From Litoribrevibacter euphylliae (lineage in GTDB: Bacteria > Pseudomonadota > Gammaproteobacteria > Pseudomonadales > Litoribrevibacteraceae), in contig NZ_JBHRSZ010000004.1 of NCBI RefSeq assembly GCF_042646085.1, positions 496,001 through 560,000 on the forward strand: a stretch of DNA of 64,000 nt. Direction: 5' to 3'. Positions 53,368-61,904 of the stretch are shown here, piece after piece (the stretch's first letter is position 1; every line of letters begins with the position of its first letter). The notes under the pieces were generated by a model. The model was not told the origin of the DNA. It searched no databases and worked only from the letters and a program-made list of their open reading frames with translations. The translations under genes were made by a program, and so were the position numbers.

Positions 53368-55083
53368 CTAGACGTTACTCTGTGACTCAGCCTTTGAAGC
53401 TTGGCTCACGTATTTGTTAAGGCAGTTTAATACAGCGGCTAAGCTGGCAGTTAGAATATCTTGATGGATAGCTGCGGCTTCTATGCTCTTGCCATTCACT
53501 TCTACCTGAAGGTACGCAATGGCTTTGGACTCAGAGCCGTGTTCCAGAGCATGTTCATGAAACTCCTGAACGTCGATGGTCAAACCTGCAAATCCAGACA
53601 GTGCATGGGTAAAGGCGGATACTGCGCCATTGCCTTGACCTGTGATGGTTTTGATTTCCTGGCCATCTCTTATCTCAGCTGTAACTACGTCTGATTCACT
53701 TCTGTGCACAGAATATTTTTCCAGTGCGTAAGGTGATGACGACGACATATAGTGCTCGTCGAACAAGGCCTTAATCGTTTCTGAATCTACAACCGTCGAA
53801 GTTTTCTCAGCATGAGATTGAACGATGCTACTGAAACCGATCTGCATCCAGCGCGGAAGTTGAATACCGTAATCCAAGTCAAGTGTATAAGCGACGCCGC
53901 CTTTGCCTGATTGGCTGTTGACTCGAATCACTTCCTGATAGTTGCGACCTAAGTCCGCAGGATCAATGGGTAGATACGCAATGTCCCAAGCATCTTCTGG
54001 TTGATGTTGATCCAAACACTTCTTAATCGCATCTTGGTGCGAGCCGGAGAAGGCGGTGAACACCAACTCACCTGCATATGGGTGACGGGGATGTACCGGC
54101 ATCTGGGTCGCTTCTTTATAGACTCGTACAATTTTGTTCATGTCGGCCAAGTCCAGTTTAGGATCAATGCCCTGGCTGTATAGGTTCATTGCCATAGTCA
54201 CAATGTCCATATTGCCAGTACGCTCACCGTTCCCCATAAGAGTGCCTTCGACCCGATCAGCTCCGGCCATCACTGCAAGCTCGGCCGCCGCTACGGCGCA
54301 GCCACGATCATTATGAGTATGAACACTGATGTTCACTGAGTCGCGACGATTAACGTGGTTGCAGAACCATTCAATCTGATCAGCAAATACATTCGGTGTC
54401 GCCATTTCAACGGTTGATGGCAAATTGATAATGACTTTGTTTTGCGGTGTTGGTTGCCAAACATCGATGACGGCATTGGCCACTTCAACCGCGTAATCAA
54501 TTTCAGTGCCGGTGAAACTCTCTGGTGAATATTCAAAAGTCCATTGAGTTTCAGGATACTTAGCGGCGTATTCCTGAACCCACTTGGCACCTTGTACTGC
54601 GATGGCTTTAATACCGTCTTTGTCTTGTTTGAAGACCTTTTCACGTTGCACCGTTGAGGTTGAGTTATAAACATGCACGACGGCACGTTTAACACCTTTC
54701 AAGGCTTCAAAGGTTTTTTCAATCAAGTGTTCACGAGCTTGAACTAGCACCTGAACGGTCACATCGTCCGGAATTTGATTCTCTTCAATTAACCAACGAA
54801 CAAAATCGTAGTCTGGTTGAGATGCGGCCGGGAAACCAATTTCGATCTCTTTAAAACCAACCTCTACCAATAATTGATAAAGCGCCTGTTTCTGGCTCAC
54901 TGTCATAGGCTCGAGTAAGGCTTGATTACCATCGCGGAGATCCACGGAACACCAATAGGGTGCTTGTGTGATTACCTGATCCGGCCATGTGCGATTCTTC
55001 ATTTGAATCGGTGCAAATGGGCGGTACTTTTTATGATTAAAGCTTAGGTGATGGCTAAAACCTGATGTATTTGCGCCTGACAT
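53368..55083 (-). CDS. leuA: 2-isopropylmalate synthase
   Basis: A 571-residue LeuA of the long Pseudomonas/Corynebacterium type, catalysing the first step of leucine synthesis from 2-oxoisovalerate and acetyl-CoA. The catalytic TIM barrel begins 'APYWCSVDLRDGNQAL' with the metal-binding Asp, and HTHNDRGCAVAAAE supplies the His pair; the C-terminal regulatory domain (about 440-560) binds leucine for feedback control. An Lrp-family gene is divergent from it, and its 5' leader is long and structured. Confidence 0.97.
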   Translation of the reverse strand: MSGANTSGFSHHLSFNHKKYRPFAPIQMKNRTWPDQVITQAPYWCSVDLRDGNQALLEPMTVSQKQALYQLLVEVGFKEIEIGFPAASQPDYDFVRWLIEENQIPDDVTVQVLVQAREHLIEKTFEALKGVKRAVVHVYNSTSTVQREKVFKQDKDGIKAIAVQGAKWVQEYAAKYPETQWTFEYSPESFTGTEIDYAVEVANAVIDVWQPTPQNKVIINLPSTVEMATPNVFADQIEWFCNHVNRRDSVNISVHTHNDRGCAVAAAELAVMAGADRVEGTLMGNGERTGNMDIVTMAMNLYSQGIDPKLDLADMNKIVRVYKEATQMPVHPRHPYAGELVFTAFSGSHQDAIKKCLDQHQPEDAWDIAYLPIDPADLGRNYQEVIRVNSQSGKGGVAYTLDLDYGIQLPRWMQIGFSSIVQSHAEKTSTVVDSETIKALFDEHYMSSSSPYALEKYSVHRSESDVVTAEIRDGQEIKTITGQGNGAVSAFTHALSGFAGLTIDVQEFHEHALEHGSESKAIAYLQVEVNGKSIEAAAIHQDILTASLAAVLNCLNKYVSQASKAESQSNV

Positions 55084-55202
55084 TGTCTATTCCAGTTATG
55101 TTTTAAAGGGTTGATAGAATCTTTTGGATAATCAATTTAAGCCAGGTTAGGCGGTACCTGCATCTCTGGGTTTAAGATGTCTAGAGTCCTTTATGAGCCT
55201 GG

Positions 55203-55255
55203 CTTTCGTTAATGCATCTTTACTAACGAAAGTGCTTTCTTTTTGAGAAAGTGCT
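55203..55255 (-). promoter_or_regulatory. Structured leader of leuA with alternative hairpins
   Basis: Inside the roughly 270-base leader two hairpins lie back to back: CTTTCGTTA / TAACGAAAG (55203-55211, 55224-55232) and CTTTCT / AGAAAG (55235-55240, 55246-55251). The segment GAAAGTGCT occurs twice (55228-55236, 55247-55255), so the arms can swap. This is the layout expected of attenuation control, but no leader peptide rich in Leu codons was found. Confidence 0.4.
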
Positions 55256-55356
55256 CTGAGCGCGTCTCCACTCGCTCGATCAATCTTGTGAATTGATATT
55301 TAAGAACCTTTGATCCTGGCGATTTGTCTGCTGGGTAACAGCGTTGACAGGAAGAA

Positions 55357-55362
55357 ATTATA
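55357..55362 (-). promoter_or_regulatory. Candidate -10 box of leuA
   Basis: The minus strand reads TATAAT. The -35 side at 17-bp spacing is poor, as in regulator-assisted promoters. Transcription would start near 55350, giving a leader of about 265 bases. Confidence 0.45.
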
Positions 55363-55438
55363 TGTCTGATGGAAGGGCGATTGGTTGCTAATGTGCTGCT
55401 GTTTTTGAGTCTTTATGCAATAAGTAATTAAAATCTGT

Positions 55439-55468
55439 TTGTTGTGTGGTGATATATTGCTTTAATAT
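55439..55468 (+). promoter_or_regulatory. Candidate promoter of the Lrp-family gene
   Basis: TTGTTG (55439-55444) and TAATAT (55463-55468) at 18-bp spacing. A start near 55475 would exclude the GTG at 55469 as start codon and supports the GTG at 55502. Confidence 0.45.
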
Positions 55469-55501
55469 TTGTGTGTTGAATATAAAAAGGAAGTTTTTCC
55501 T

Positions 55502-55981
55502 GTGATTGAGCTAGATCGTACCGATAAACGCATTATTGAAGAGTTGCAAAAAGACGGTTCTCTGAGCAATTTGGAGTTAGCCGAAAAAGTAGGGCTATCG
55601 CCATCCCCCTGTTCTCGTCGAGTCAAGCATCTTGAAGACAGTGGTGTCATTGTCGGTAAAGCGGTGCTATTGGATGCAGAAAAGTTGGGACTTAACTTAA
55701 CTGCAATCATTCAAGTCAGCATGGATCGCCATACCCCAGATCGTTTTGAAAACTTTGATAAAACGCTAGAGGGCTACCCTGAAGTGGTCACCTGTTCTTT
55801 GATTACCGGTCAGGCGGCAGATTATTTAGTCGAAGTGCTGGTAACCGATATGGCGCACTATCAAGAATTTCTATTGAACAAGCTGACCACTATTTCAGGC
55901 GTAACCGGGGTTCATTCAAGCTTCGTGCTGAGAAAAATCATTAACCGGACGGCTGTGCCGTTGGATCATCTGAGTCGATAA
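55502..55981 (+). CDS. Lrp/AsnC-family transcriptional regulator
   Basis: A 159-residue Lrp-type regulator: helix-turn-helix at about 8-60 ('LDRTDKRIIEELQKDGSLSNLELAEKVGLSPSPCSRRVKHLE') and a C-terminal ligand-sensing RAM domain ('GYPEVVTCSLITGQAADYLVEVLV'). It starts at GTG with AAGGAAG eight bases upstream; a GTG at 55469 is less likely. It is divergent from leuA, which suggests it regulates leucine synthesis, perhaps with an amino acid as effector. Confidence 0.92.
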   Translation: MIELDRTDKRIIEELQKDGSLSNLELAEKVGLSPSPCSRRVKHLEDSGVIVGKAVLLDAEKLGLNLTAIIQVSMDRHTPDRFENFDKTLEGYPEVVTCSLITGQAADYLVEVLVTDMAHYQEFLLNKLTTISGVTGVHSSFVLRKIINRTAVPLDHLSR

Positions 55982-56065
55982 GGGAATGGGGGCGGGGCTC
56001 TTAGCTCTCCAAATCATAGCTCAAGTTAGTTCTTAACTGTCTAGCTTTTTACTGTCTATCCTTCA

Positions 56066-56830
56066 TTACCCGTTCTTTATTGCCCACACCAGGAACTCAC
56101 GATTGCCATCGCCGCCTTTGATGGAGCTTTCGATGTAGCTCTTAACGGTGAGTCCTAATTCTGAACAAGTTGCGCGAATGTGGTTCTCAACGTCTTTATA
56201 AAGTGCTGGATCACGAACAATGCCGCCTTTTCCGATGCCTTCTTTACCTACTTCAAATTGAGGTTTTACTAAAGACACTAGATGTCCGCCAGATTTCATA
56301 ACGGGAGCCAGGGCAGGGAGGATCTTAGTCTGGGAAATAAAAGAGACATCCATCACCACAATATCGAAGCCTTCACTGTTGATGGTATGAGGCAACACTA
56401 ATTGAGGGTCTAGTTCACGAGCGTTAATGCCTTCGTATAAGGTCACGCGGTCATCGTTTCGTAGCGTTTCAACTAATTGATCGTGACCAACCTCAACTCC
56501 AACGACATGCTTTGCGCCAGCCTGTAACAAGCAGTCAGTAAAACCACCGGTAGAACAACCCACGTCTAAACCAATCATATCTGTCACATCAATATTGTTG
56601 TCTTTCAATGCACCTTCTAGCTTTAAACCGCCACGAGAAACGAACTTGTCTTCTTCATGGGCTTCAATTTCCAGCGGTTCAGAACCTTCCAGCTTAAAAC
56701 TCGGTTTGGTAATGACTTTCCATTGACTGCCTATTTGAACTTTCACTCGACCCGAACTGATGAGCTTTTGCGCGTGGGTGCGGGAGTTAGCTAAGGACTG
56801 TTCAACAAGGACTACATCAAGACGTTTCAT
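56066..56830 (-). CDS. tlyA: TlyA family rRNA 2'-O-methyltransferase/hemolysin-like protein
   Basis: A 254-residue TlyA. An S4 RNA-binding domain (about 1-60, RLDVVLVEQSLANSRTHAQKLI) precedes an FtsJ-type methyltransferase domain with the SAM motif DVGCSTGGFTDCLLQ and the catalytic K-D-K-E set: Lys (residue 67 region), Asp in VVMDVSFIS, Lys in LVKPQFEVG, Glu near the end. In mycobacteria TlyA methylates 16S and 23S rRNA. It appears monocistronic. Confidence 0.92.
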   Translation of the reverse strand: MKRLDVVLVEQSLANSRTHAQKLISSGRVKVQIGSQWKVITKPSFKLEGSEPLEIEAHEEDKFVSRGGLKLEGALKDNNIDVTDMIGLDVGCSTGGFTDCLLQAGAKHVVGVEVGHDQLVETLRNDDRVTLYEGINARELDPQLVLPHTINSEGFDIVVMDVSFISQTKILPALAPVMKSGGHLVSLVKPQFEVGKEGIGKGGIVRDPALYKDVENHIRATCSELGLTVKSYIESSIKGGDGNREFLVWAIKNG

Positions 56831-56971
56831 GGACTACTCAACGAAATTCAAAGACAAAATTTGGACGGTGTTGTAATGGGATTTTGGTATTGAGAATAAA
56901 GTGTGGCAACTATACCAGAAAAGTGAATTTAAGCCTTTTTAATCTTGTTTCCGGCGGCTCATTTTTAGCTG

Positions 56972-57011
56972 TTGTCATTGTTTTGTCTTTTTTCTGACTT
57001 ATGGCTGACAT
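56972..57011 (+). promoter_or_regulatory. Tandem PhoB boxes
   Basis: Four 7-bp units, TTGTCAT, TTGTCTT, CTGACTT and CTGACAT, start at 56972, 56983, 56994 and 57005, exactly 11 bp apart, with 4-bp spacers. This is the layout of two joined PhoB boxes (consensus CTGTCAT, 4 bp, CTGTCAT). A TAGAAA -10-like sequence lies about 10 bp further (57022-57027), as in PhoB-activated promoters. Confidence 0.65.
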
Positions 57012-57028
57012 TTTTCCAGGGTAGAAAT

Positions 57029-57057
57029 TAACCGGTTTTGTAATTGAACTAACCGGT
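57029..57057 (+). repeat. Direct repeat TAACCGGT
   Basis: Two copies of TAACCGGT (57029-57036, 57050-57057), 21 bp apart, in the expected 5' leader of the choice-of-anchor I gene. A third partial match (TAACCG) begins near 57068. Possibly a second regulator site or chance. Confidence 0.4.
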
Positions 57058-57087
57058 ATAAAAGTCTTAACCGCCAGGGAGATAATA

Positions 57088-59379
57088 ATGAAGCTAGCCG
57101 CGAAAGGTTTTGGAAAAGGGGGTTTGAATATTAGCCCTATGGTTCTTGCTGTAGCTATGGGCTCAGCTGTAATGGTTGGATGCAGTGATAATGATGACTC
57201 ATCTTCATCTTCGCCAAGTGTTCAAACTGGAGTATTTGTAGATTCCGCAGTGGGCGGTATTAACTATCGTACTGCCACTCAATCAGGATCAACGAATGCT
57301 GATGGTGAGTTTAACTACATCGAAGGCGAAACGGTAACCTTCTCAATCGGTGATATTGATCTTCCGGCAACAGTGGCAAGTAATCTTTTAACGCCTCTGG
57401 ATTTGGCTGATTCTGATAATCCTTACGATGAAGCTGCAAATAATATTGCTCGCCTTCTTCAAACACTTGATTCAGACGGTGATGCGTCAAATGGTATCAC
57501 CATTGAACAAGCAAGCCATACTGCTGCAGCTGATGCTGAAATCACTGATTGGTCTGATACGGATGCGTTCGAAACAGCGGTTAATGATGTGTTTGAGCCA
57601 GATGCAATTGTTTCTGCGAATGAGGCAGCACAGCATTTGGAAGAAACCCTTCAAGAGAATAATGGCCACGCGTCTTTGACTATGATTGGCCGTTTTGCTG
57701 AAGAACAAGAGCTGGATGAAGGCATGGCTGAAATTGTGGCTTTCCACAAAAACAGCGACAGTATTCTGGTCATCAATGCAAACGAAAAGACTGTTGATAT
57801 TTTGAATGCTGCGGAGCTTTCAAGTAATGAACTTGAGTCGCCACTCACTGCCTCTAATTTGATACGTCGTTCTCAGTTGAATGTAGGCGCGGATGTCGAT
57901 GCAGATGAAAATCTTGATGGTTTTGAGTCAGGAGGCATCAACAGTGTTGCCGTTGTAAATAATTTAATGGCGGTTGCTGTTGAGCACGATGACAAGCAAG
58001 CAAACGGTGTCATTGCTTTCTATAGCTTGAATGAAGAGGGTGCTGCAACCTACGTGAAATCTGTTGCGGCGGGTGCGCTTCCAGATAATGTACAAATTTC
58101 TTCTGATGGTGCGTTTGCGGTTGCTGCGAACGAAGGTGAACCTTCAAGTGATTACACGAATGATCCTGTAGGTTCTGTAACCATCGTTGCTATTACAAAT
58201 GGTGTGCCTGCCGACGACGGTACTCAGGTGACGTTTGAAGCCTTTAACGAGGGTGGTGCTCGTGCGGATGAAATTGAAGGCGTTCGTATTTCTGGTTTGA
58301 ACGCGTCTGTAGCGCAGGATCTTGAACCTGAATACGTGGCTATTTCTGATGACAACACCACAGCCTTTGTTTCCCTTCAAGAAAACAATGCCCTCGCTGT
58401 GATTGATTTGGCGGAAGGGACTGTTGAGCGTCTGATTGGTCTTGGTTATAAAGATCACAGTGTTGAGGGGAATGGTTTGGATGCATCTAACAAAGATGAC
58501 TGCTCTCAAGAAGACGTTGAAGAGCAGGAATGTGAAGAAGTAAACGACGGCATCAACATCAAAACCTATGCAAATCTTCGCGGCTTATATATGCCTGACA
58601 GTATTGCTAGTGTTGAGATCGAAGGCGTGAACTATGTTGTTACGGCCAACGAAGGGGATTCTCGCGAGTACTTCTTTGATGTCGCTAACGAAGAAGAGTG
58701 TATCGCTGCCAACGGTCTGGATTATGACGAAGACGATGGCTGCTTGGCTTGGATCGACGAAGTACGTGTTAAAGATCTGGAAGATTTAGATCTGTCGCTT
58801 AACGAAGAGGTGTTCACCGATGAAACCATTGCTGACAACGAAAATCTTGGCCGTTTGAAGGTGATTTCGACGGAAGGTGACACAGACAACAATGGTTCGC
58901 TCGAAACATTGTATTCCTTCGGTACGCGTTCATTCTCTATTTTCAATGGCGATACCGGTGCTTTGGTATTTGATTCAGGCGATGATTTCGAGCAAATCAC
59001 TGCTCAAGCGCTAGGTACTGAAGGTTTTAATACAACCAACGATGAAAACGCGTTTGATGATCGTTCGGATGACAAAGGCCCTGAACCTGAAGCTTTGGCG
59101 GTAGGCAAAGTCGGAGATAAGACGTATGCCTTTGTCGGTCTTGAGCGTACCGGCGGCATCATGATGTATGACATTACTGATCCTGCTGAACCTATGTTTG
59201 TTCAGTACACAGTTAACCGTGACTATTCTGTGGACATTGAAGAGTCTCTGGAGGAGGCTGGTGATCTTGCGCCAGAAGGCTTCAAGTTCGTATCGGCTGA
59301 AGACAGCCCGACTGATAATGCTCTGCTGATTGTTGGTAACGAAGTGTCTGGCACGACGACAGTGTATGAAGTGAAGTAA
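57088..59379 (+). CDS. Choice-of-anchor I family lipoprotein (alkaline-phosphatase-like)
   Basis: A 763-residue surface or periplasmic protein. The signal region ends in a lipobox (MVGC, Cys33), then a Ser-rich linker and an adhesion-type beta domain (about 45-170), and the choice-of-anchor I beta-propeller domain (about 230-763) with the family motifs 'DNVQISSDGAFAVAANEGEPS', 'PEYVAISDDNTTAFVSLQENNALAVIDL', 'MPDSIASVEI...YVVTANEGDSREY' and the closing 'DKGPEPEALAVGKVGDKTYAFVGLERTGGIMMYDITDP'. Relatives are often annotated as alkaline phosphatases. The tandem Pho boxes upstream fit a role in phosphate scavenging. Confidence 0.85.
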   Translation: MKLAAKGFGKGGLNISPMVLAVAMGSAVMVGCSDNDDSSSSSPSVQTGVFVDSAVGGINYRTATQSGSTNADGEFNYIEGETVTFSIGDIDLPATVASNLLTPLDLADSDNPYDEAANNIARLLQTLDSDGDASNGITIEQASHTAAADAEITDWSDTDAFETAVNDVFEPDAIVSANEAAQHLEETLQENNGHASLTMIGRFAEEQELDEGMAEIVAFHKNSDSILVINANEKTVDILNAAELSSNELESPLTASNLIRRSQLNVGADVDADENLDGFESGGINSVAVVNNLMAVAVEHDDKQANGVIAFYSLNEEGAATYVKSVAAGALPDNVQISSDGAFAVAANEGEPSSDYTNDPVGSVTIVAITNGVPADDGTQVTFEAFNEGGARADEIEGVRISGLNASVAQDLEPEYVAISDDNTTAFVSLQENNALAVIDLAEGTVERLIGLGYKDHSVEGNGLDASNKDDCSQEDVEEQECEEVNDGINIKTYANLRGLYMPDSIASVEIEGVNYVVTANEGDSREYFFDVANEEECIAANGLDYDEDDGCLAWIDEVRVKDLEDLDLSLNEEVFTDETIADNENLGRLKVISTEGDTDNNGSLETLYSFGTRSFSIFNGDTGALVFDSGDDFEQITAQALGTEGFNTTNDENAFDDRSDDKGPEPEALAVGKVGDKTYAFVGLERTGGIMMYDITDPAEPMFVQYTVNRDYSVDIEESLEEAGDLAPEGFKFVSAEDSPTDNALLIVGNEVSGTTTVYEVK

Positions 59380-59399
59380 CATTTTTTCACTTTAGTTCG

Positions 59400-59431
59400 A
59401 AAGCCCTGGTTCGGAAGAGCCGGGGCTTTTT
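59400..59431 (+). terminator. Intrinsic terminator of the choice-of-anchor I gene
   Basis: A 12-bp stem, AAGCCCTGGTTC / GAGCCGGGGCTT with two G-U pairs, closed by a GGAA loop and followed by a T run. Confidence 0.9.
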
Positions 59432-59532
59432 CGTTATCGTTAGGTCCATGCTTAAAACATCTATAGCTGATGCTTTTCTCAATATGTTTTGTGGGGTAGT
59501 GTTTATTGGTTCATAAATTTAAGGAATTGAAT

Positions 59533-59910
59533 ATGGATGCAATAGGAATGCATAAAGGCACTTGCCACTGCGGTAATGTTGAGTTTGAAGTAAACCTACC
59601 AAATGGCTTTGAAGAGTTATCGCGTTGCAATTGTTCAATGTGCGCACGTCGTGGCGCGGTTGTTACGTCGGTTCCTCTTTCATCATTCACCTTGTCAAAA
59701 GGGCAAAATCATTTAACCCTGTATCAATTCAACACCAAAACTGCAGAGCATTATTTTTGTGATACCTGTGGTATCTATACTCACCACAAACGTCGTTCTA
59801 ATCCGAATCAATATGCAATCAATGTGGCCTGCCTTGAAGGTGTTGACCCGTTTCAGTTAGGGCCGATTCCGACGACTGATGGTCAAAATCATTCTTGTGA
59901 TCGCAAATAG
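59533..59910 (+). CDS. GFA family protein (glutathione-dependent formaldehyde-activating enzyme-like)
   Basis: A 125-residue GFA/CENP-V-like protein with the typical zinc Cys pattern: GTCHCGNVEF, RCNCSMCARRG and YFCDTCGIYTHH. Family members add glutathione to formaldehyde or remain of unknown function. The ATG at 59533 has AAGGA seven bases upstream; the open frame further up is not needed. It lies 24 bases before a membrane protein gene and may share its transcript. Confidence 0.9.
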   Translation: MDAIGMHKGTCHCGNVEFEVNLPNGFEELSRCNCSMCARRGAVVTSVPLSSFTLSKGQNHLTLYQFNTKTAEHYFCDTCGIYTHHKRRSNPNQYAINVACLEGVDPFQLGPIPTTDGQNHSCDRK

Positions 59911-59934
59911 GCTTTTGAGCTTTTAGGAGGGCGT

Positions 59935-60333
59935 ATGCTGGCTCGAATTCTAATTTCTTTGGGTGTCTGCATTTTTGCAGTAATTGTTCCTGTTTTGGAA
60001 ATTAATGTGTCGCATGTATTTAACCCCGATTGGCCTGCGCACGCTCGCTTTCATGAGGTCTGGCAGTTATTTACTAACTGTGGAATCGGTTTGTTGTGTT
60101 TATGGTTAACTTGGTTGAAAAACAATGTTCGATTGGCCAGTGTTTTGATTGTGTTGGTTATGGGTGGTGTTTTATTTGCTCATGCGACAGAAACGTTCTA
60201 TGGCGGTTCTGTTCTCTCCGGTAACTTAAGTAAAACCTTATTAGGGCTCGAACTTGCAGCGTTTGCGGCTTGTTTGGCGATCGTTTTTGCGATGGTAGCC
60301 GCTGTTCTTGATATGCGAAGCAAGGTTCAGTGA
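59935..60333 (+). CDS. Small four-helix membrane protein
   Basis: A 132-residue hypothetical inner-membrane protein with four hydrophobic helices and few charged loops; residues 'VFNPDWPAHARFHEVWQLFTN' form a conserved-looking first loop with several His. AGGAGG precedes the ATG. It follows the GFA gene closely. The family is unknown to me beyond conserved hypothetical membrane proteins. Confidence 0.7.
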   Translation: MLARILISLGVCIFAVIVPVLEINVSHVFNPDWPAHARFHEVWQLFTNCGIGLLCLWLTWLKNNVRLASVLIVLVMGGVLFAHATETFYGGSVLSGNLSKTLLGLELAAFAACLAIVFAMVAAVLDMRSKVQ

Positions 60334-60465
60334 CGTCTTAATGTGGATGAGTATTCATCGGACTGAATTAATGTTGTGTAAGTGAATGCTGACATGAAAA
60401 ATGTAGAAAATAGCAAGAAGCAAAGGTATGGGCTAGTATCTTAATGATGTGGTGAAAACATAGTG

Positions 60466-61263
60466 ATGCCCCATATGATCCGATCTATTTCCTACTTGAT
60501 ATTATCTATTTCGATTTTCAGCTTTTCTGCTCTTAGCTCGGCAAGCCCTAGCTCGGGCATCAAGCGACCTGTGTTAATTGTTGGGTTGAGTGAAACAGAT
60601 TATTACCCTTTCTATTTTGAACAAGACGGGCAGATAGTGGGTGCAGCAGCAGAGATTGTGACTCATCTGGCTCACAAGCTTAAATATCAGTTGAAATATA
60701 AGCGATTCCCTTGGAAACGAGTACAGCATAATTTGGCTAAGGGTAACATTGATATGGTATTGCTTTACTTCAAAACACCGGAGAGGGCAGAACATGTGTA
60801 TTATGTTGATCTTCCGCATGTCTATGAGTCGAGCTCATTAATTGTCCGTCGTGACAGTAGTATCAAGTATTCAGGCGACCTTAATCAGCTGATTACTTAT
60901 ACCTTTGGGAATGTGAACGGCTATTGGCATGGGGCGTCGTATTCTGAACATAAAACCCTCAATAAAAGGGCGTTCAGCTCTACCGAAGAGCTGTTAACTG
61001 GCTTGAAGCGTGGTTCAATAGACATAGCCGTAGGCAATAAACCGGTGATGTTGCAGATTGCAAAAACCATGGGGCACGAGGATCAGTTTGCTTTTTTAGA
61101 GCCTAAAATTGATTATGCGCCAGACTACATTGCTTTTTCCAAAGCGAAACCGAAAGCCAAAGAACGAGTGAAAGCGTTTTCTAAGGCGCTGAAACCTTTC
61201 CTTAAAACCAAAAAATATCGACAAATTCTTGAGAAATACGGGTTCGATATTGCGCCAAAGTAA
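60466..61263 (+). CDS. Periplasmic amino-acid-type solute-binding protein
   Basis: A 265-residue substrate-binding protein of the SBP_bac_3 family. After a signal peptide (about 1-28), the typical pattern follows: 'VGLSETDYYPFYFEQDGQIVGAAAEIVTHLAHKL', 'KRFPWKRVQHNLAKGNIDMVLLYFKTPERAE' and a closing helix 'TKKYRQILEKYGFDI'. No permease or ATPase is nearby, as is common for stand-alone members that may act as sensors. A GTG three bases before the ATG is possible as start. Confidence 0.85.
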   Translation: MPHMIRSISYLILSISIFSFSALSSASPSSGIKRPVLIVGLSETDYYPFYFEQDGQIVGAAAEIVTHLAHKLKYQLKYKRFPWKRVQHNLAKGNIDMVLLYFKTPERAEHVYYVDLPHVYESSSLIVRRDSSIKYSGDLNQLITYTFGNVNGYWHGASYSEHKTLNKRAFSSTEELLTGLKRGSIDIAVGNKPVMLQIAKTMGHEDQFAFLEPKIDYAPDYIAFSKAKPKAKERVKAFSKALKPFLKTKKYRQILEKYGFDIAPK

Positions 61264-61374
61264 GATACGATGCACGACTGGCTACCCAGTTTAGAGTTCA
61301 TCTTATGGAACTCTTACTCGTTGTGTGACTCCAACGAACGTGGTTTTTGGCAATAACTTTGTGAGTACCTCATT

Positions 61375-61785
61375 TTGCGTCATTTCAAAATTTGCATATT
61401 AGTGTTGAGCTTGTTGGCGTTAGTTAGCCAGAGCTATGCGAATGCCGTGATGAGTGTATCGATGTCTCACGTTAAGGTTGGCCAAGGCAATGCGGTCACT
61501 TCTGATCAAACAATTTCAACAAGCATGTCGGATCACTGTAGCGAAATGATGCAAGACATGACTGCTGAACATCTACCACAAGCCAGCCATGATAACCCCT
61601 CTGCTGCAGGCGATTGTTGTCAGGATACTTGTCAATGTTCCCTAGGCGTTTGTTCTTCTCCGCTATTCCATAATGTGATCTCTATTACTTCCGTTATTTG
61701 GGCTTCCCAGCCTGAGTTTATAGATTCTCAAGCTTCAATCGTTCGACTCGCAGCTTCTCTATACCGTCCTCCTATCACTGCTTAA
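61375..61785 (+). CDS. Secreted Cys/His/Met-rich protein, probably copper-linked
   Basis: A 136-residue protein with a signal peptide (about 1-23, ending SYA), a Met/His-rich middle (MSVSMSHV, MSDHCSEMMQDM, AEHLPQASHD) and a Cys cluster (DCCQDTCQCSLGVC). Such composition suggests copper or other metal binding. It starts at TTG, the only in-frame choice before the signal peptide. It lies upstream of the Cus-type efflux genes and may be co-regulated with them. Confidence 0.7.
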   Translation: MRHFKICILVLSLLALVSQSYANAVMSVSMSHVKVGQGNAVTSDQTISTSMSDHCSEMMQDMTAEHLPQASHDNPSAAGDCCQDTCQCSLGVCSSPLFHNVISITSVIWASQPEFIDSQASIVRLAASLYRPPITA

Positions 61786-61843
61786 ACACCCTTAGTGCGC
61801 CTACTTTTGGCGTATTCTCAGTCATTCGAAGTGTTTGTTACGT

Positions 61844-61870
61844 ACAAATTGTTAGCCACAAATTGCTAGC
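61844..61870 (+). repeat. Direct repeat before cusB
   Basis: Two 13-base copies, ACAAATTGTTAGC and ACAAATTGCTAGC, 14 bp apart, 35 bases before the cusB start. It could be a binding site for a metal-responsive regulator; no such regulator is in the window. Confidence 0.45.
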
Positions 61871-61904
61871 TTCGGATGTTGGTATTTAGCAGTGATAAAG
61901 AACA

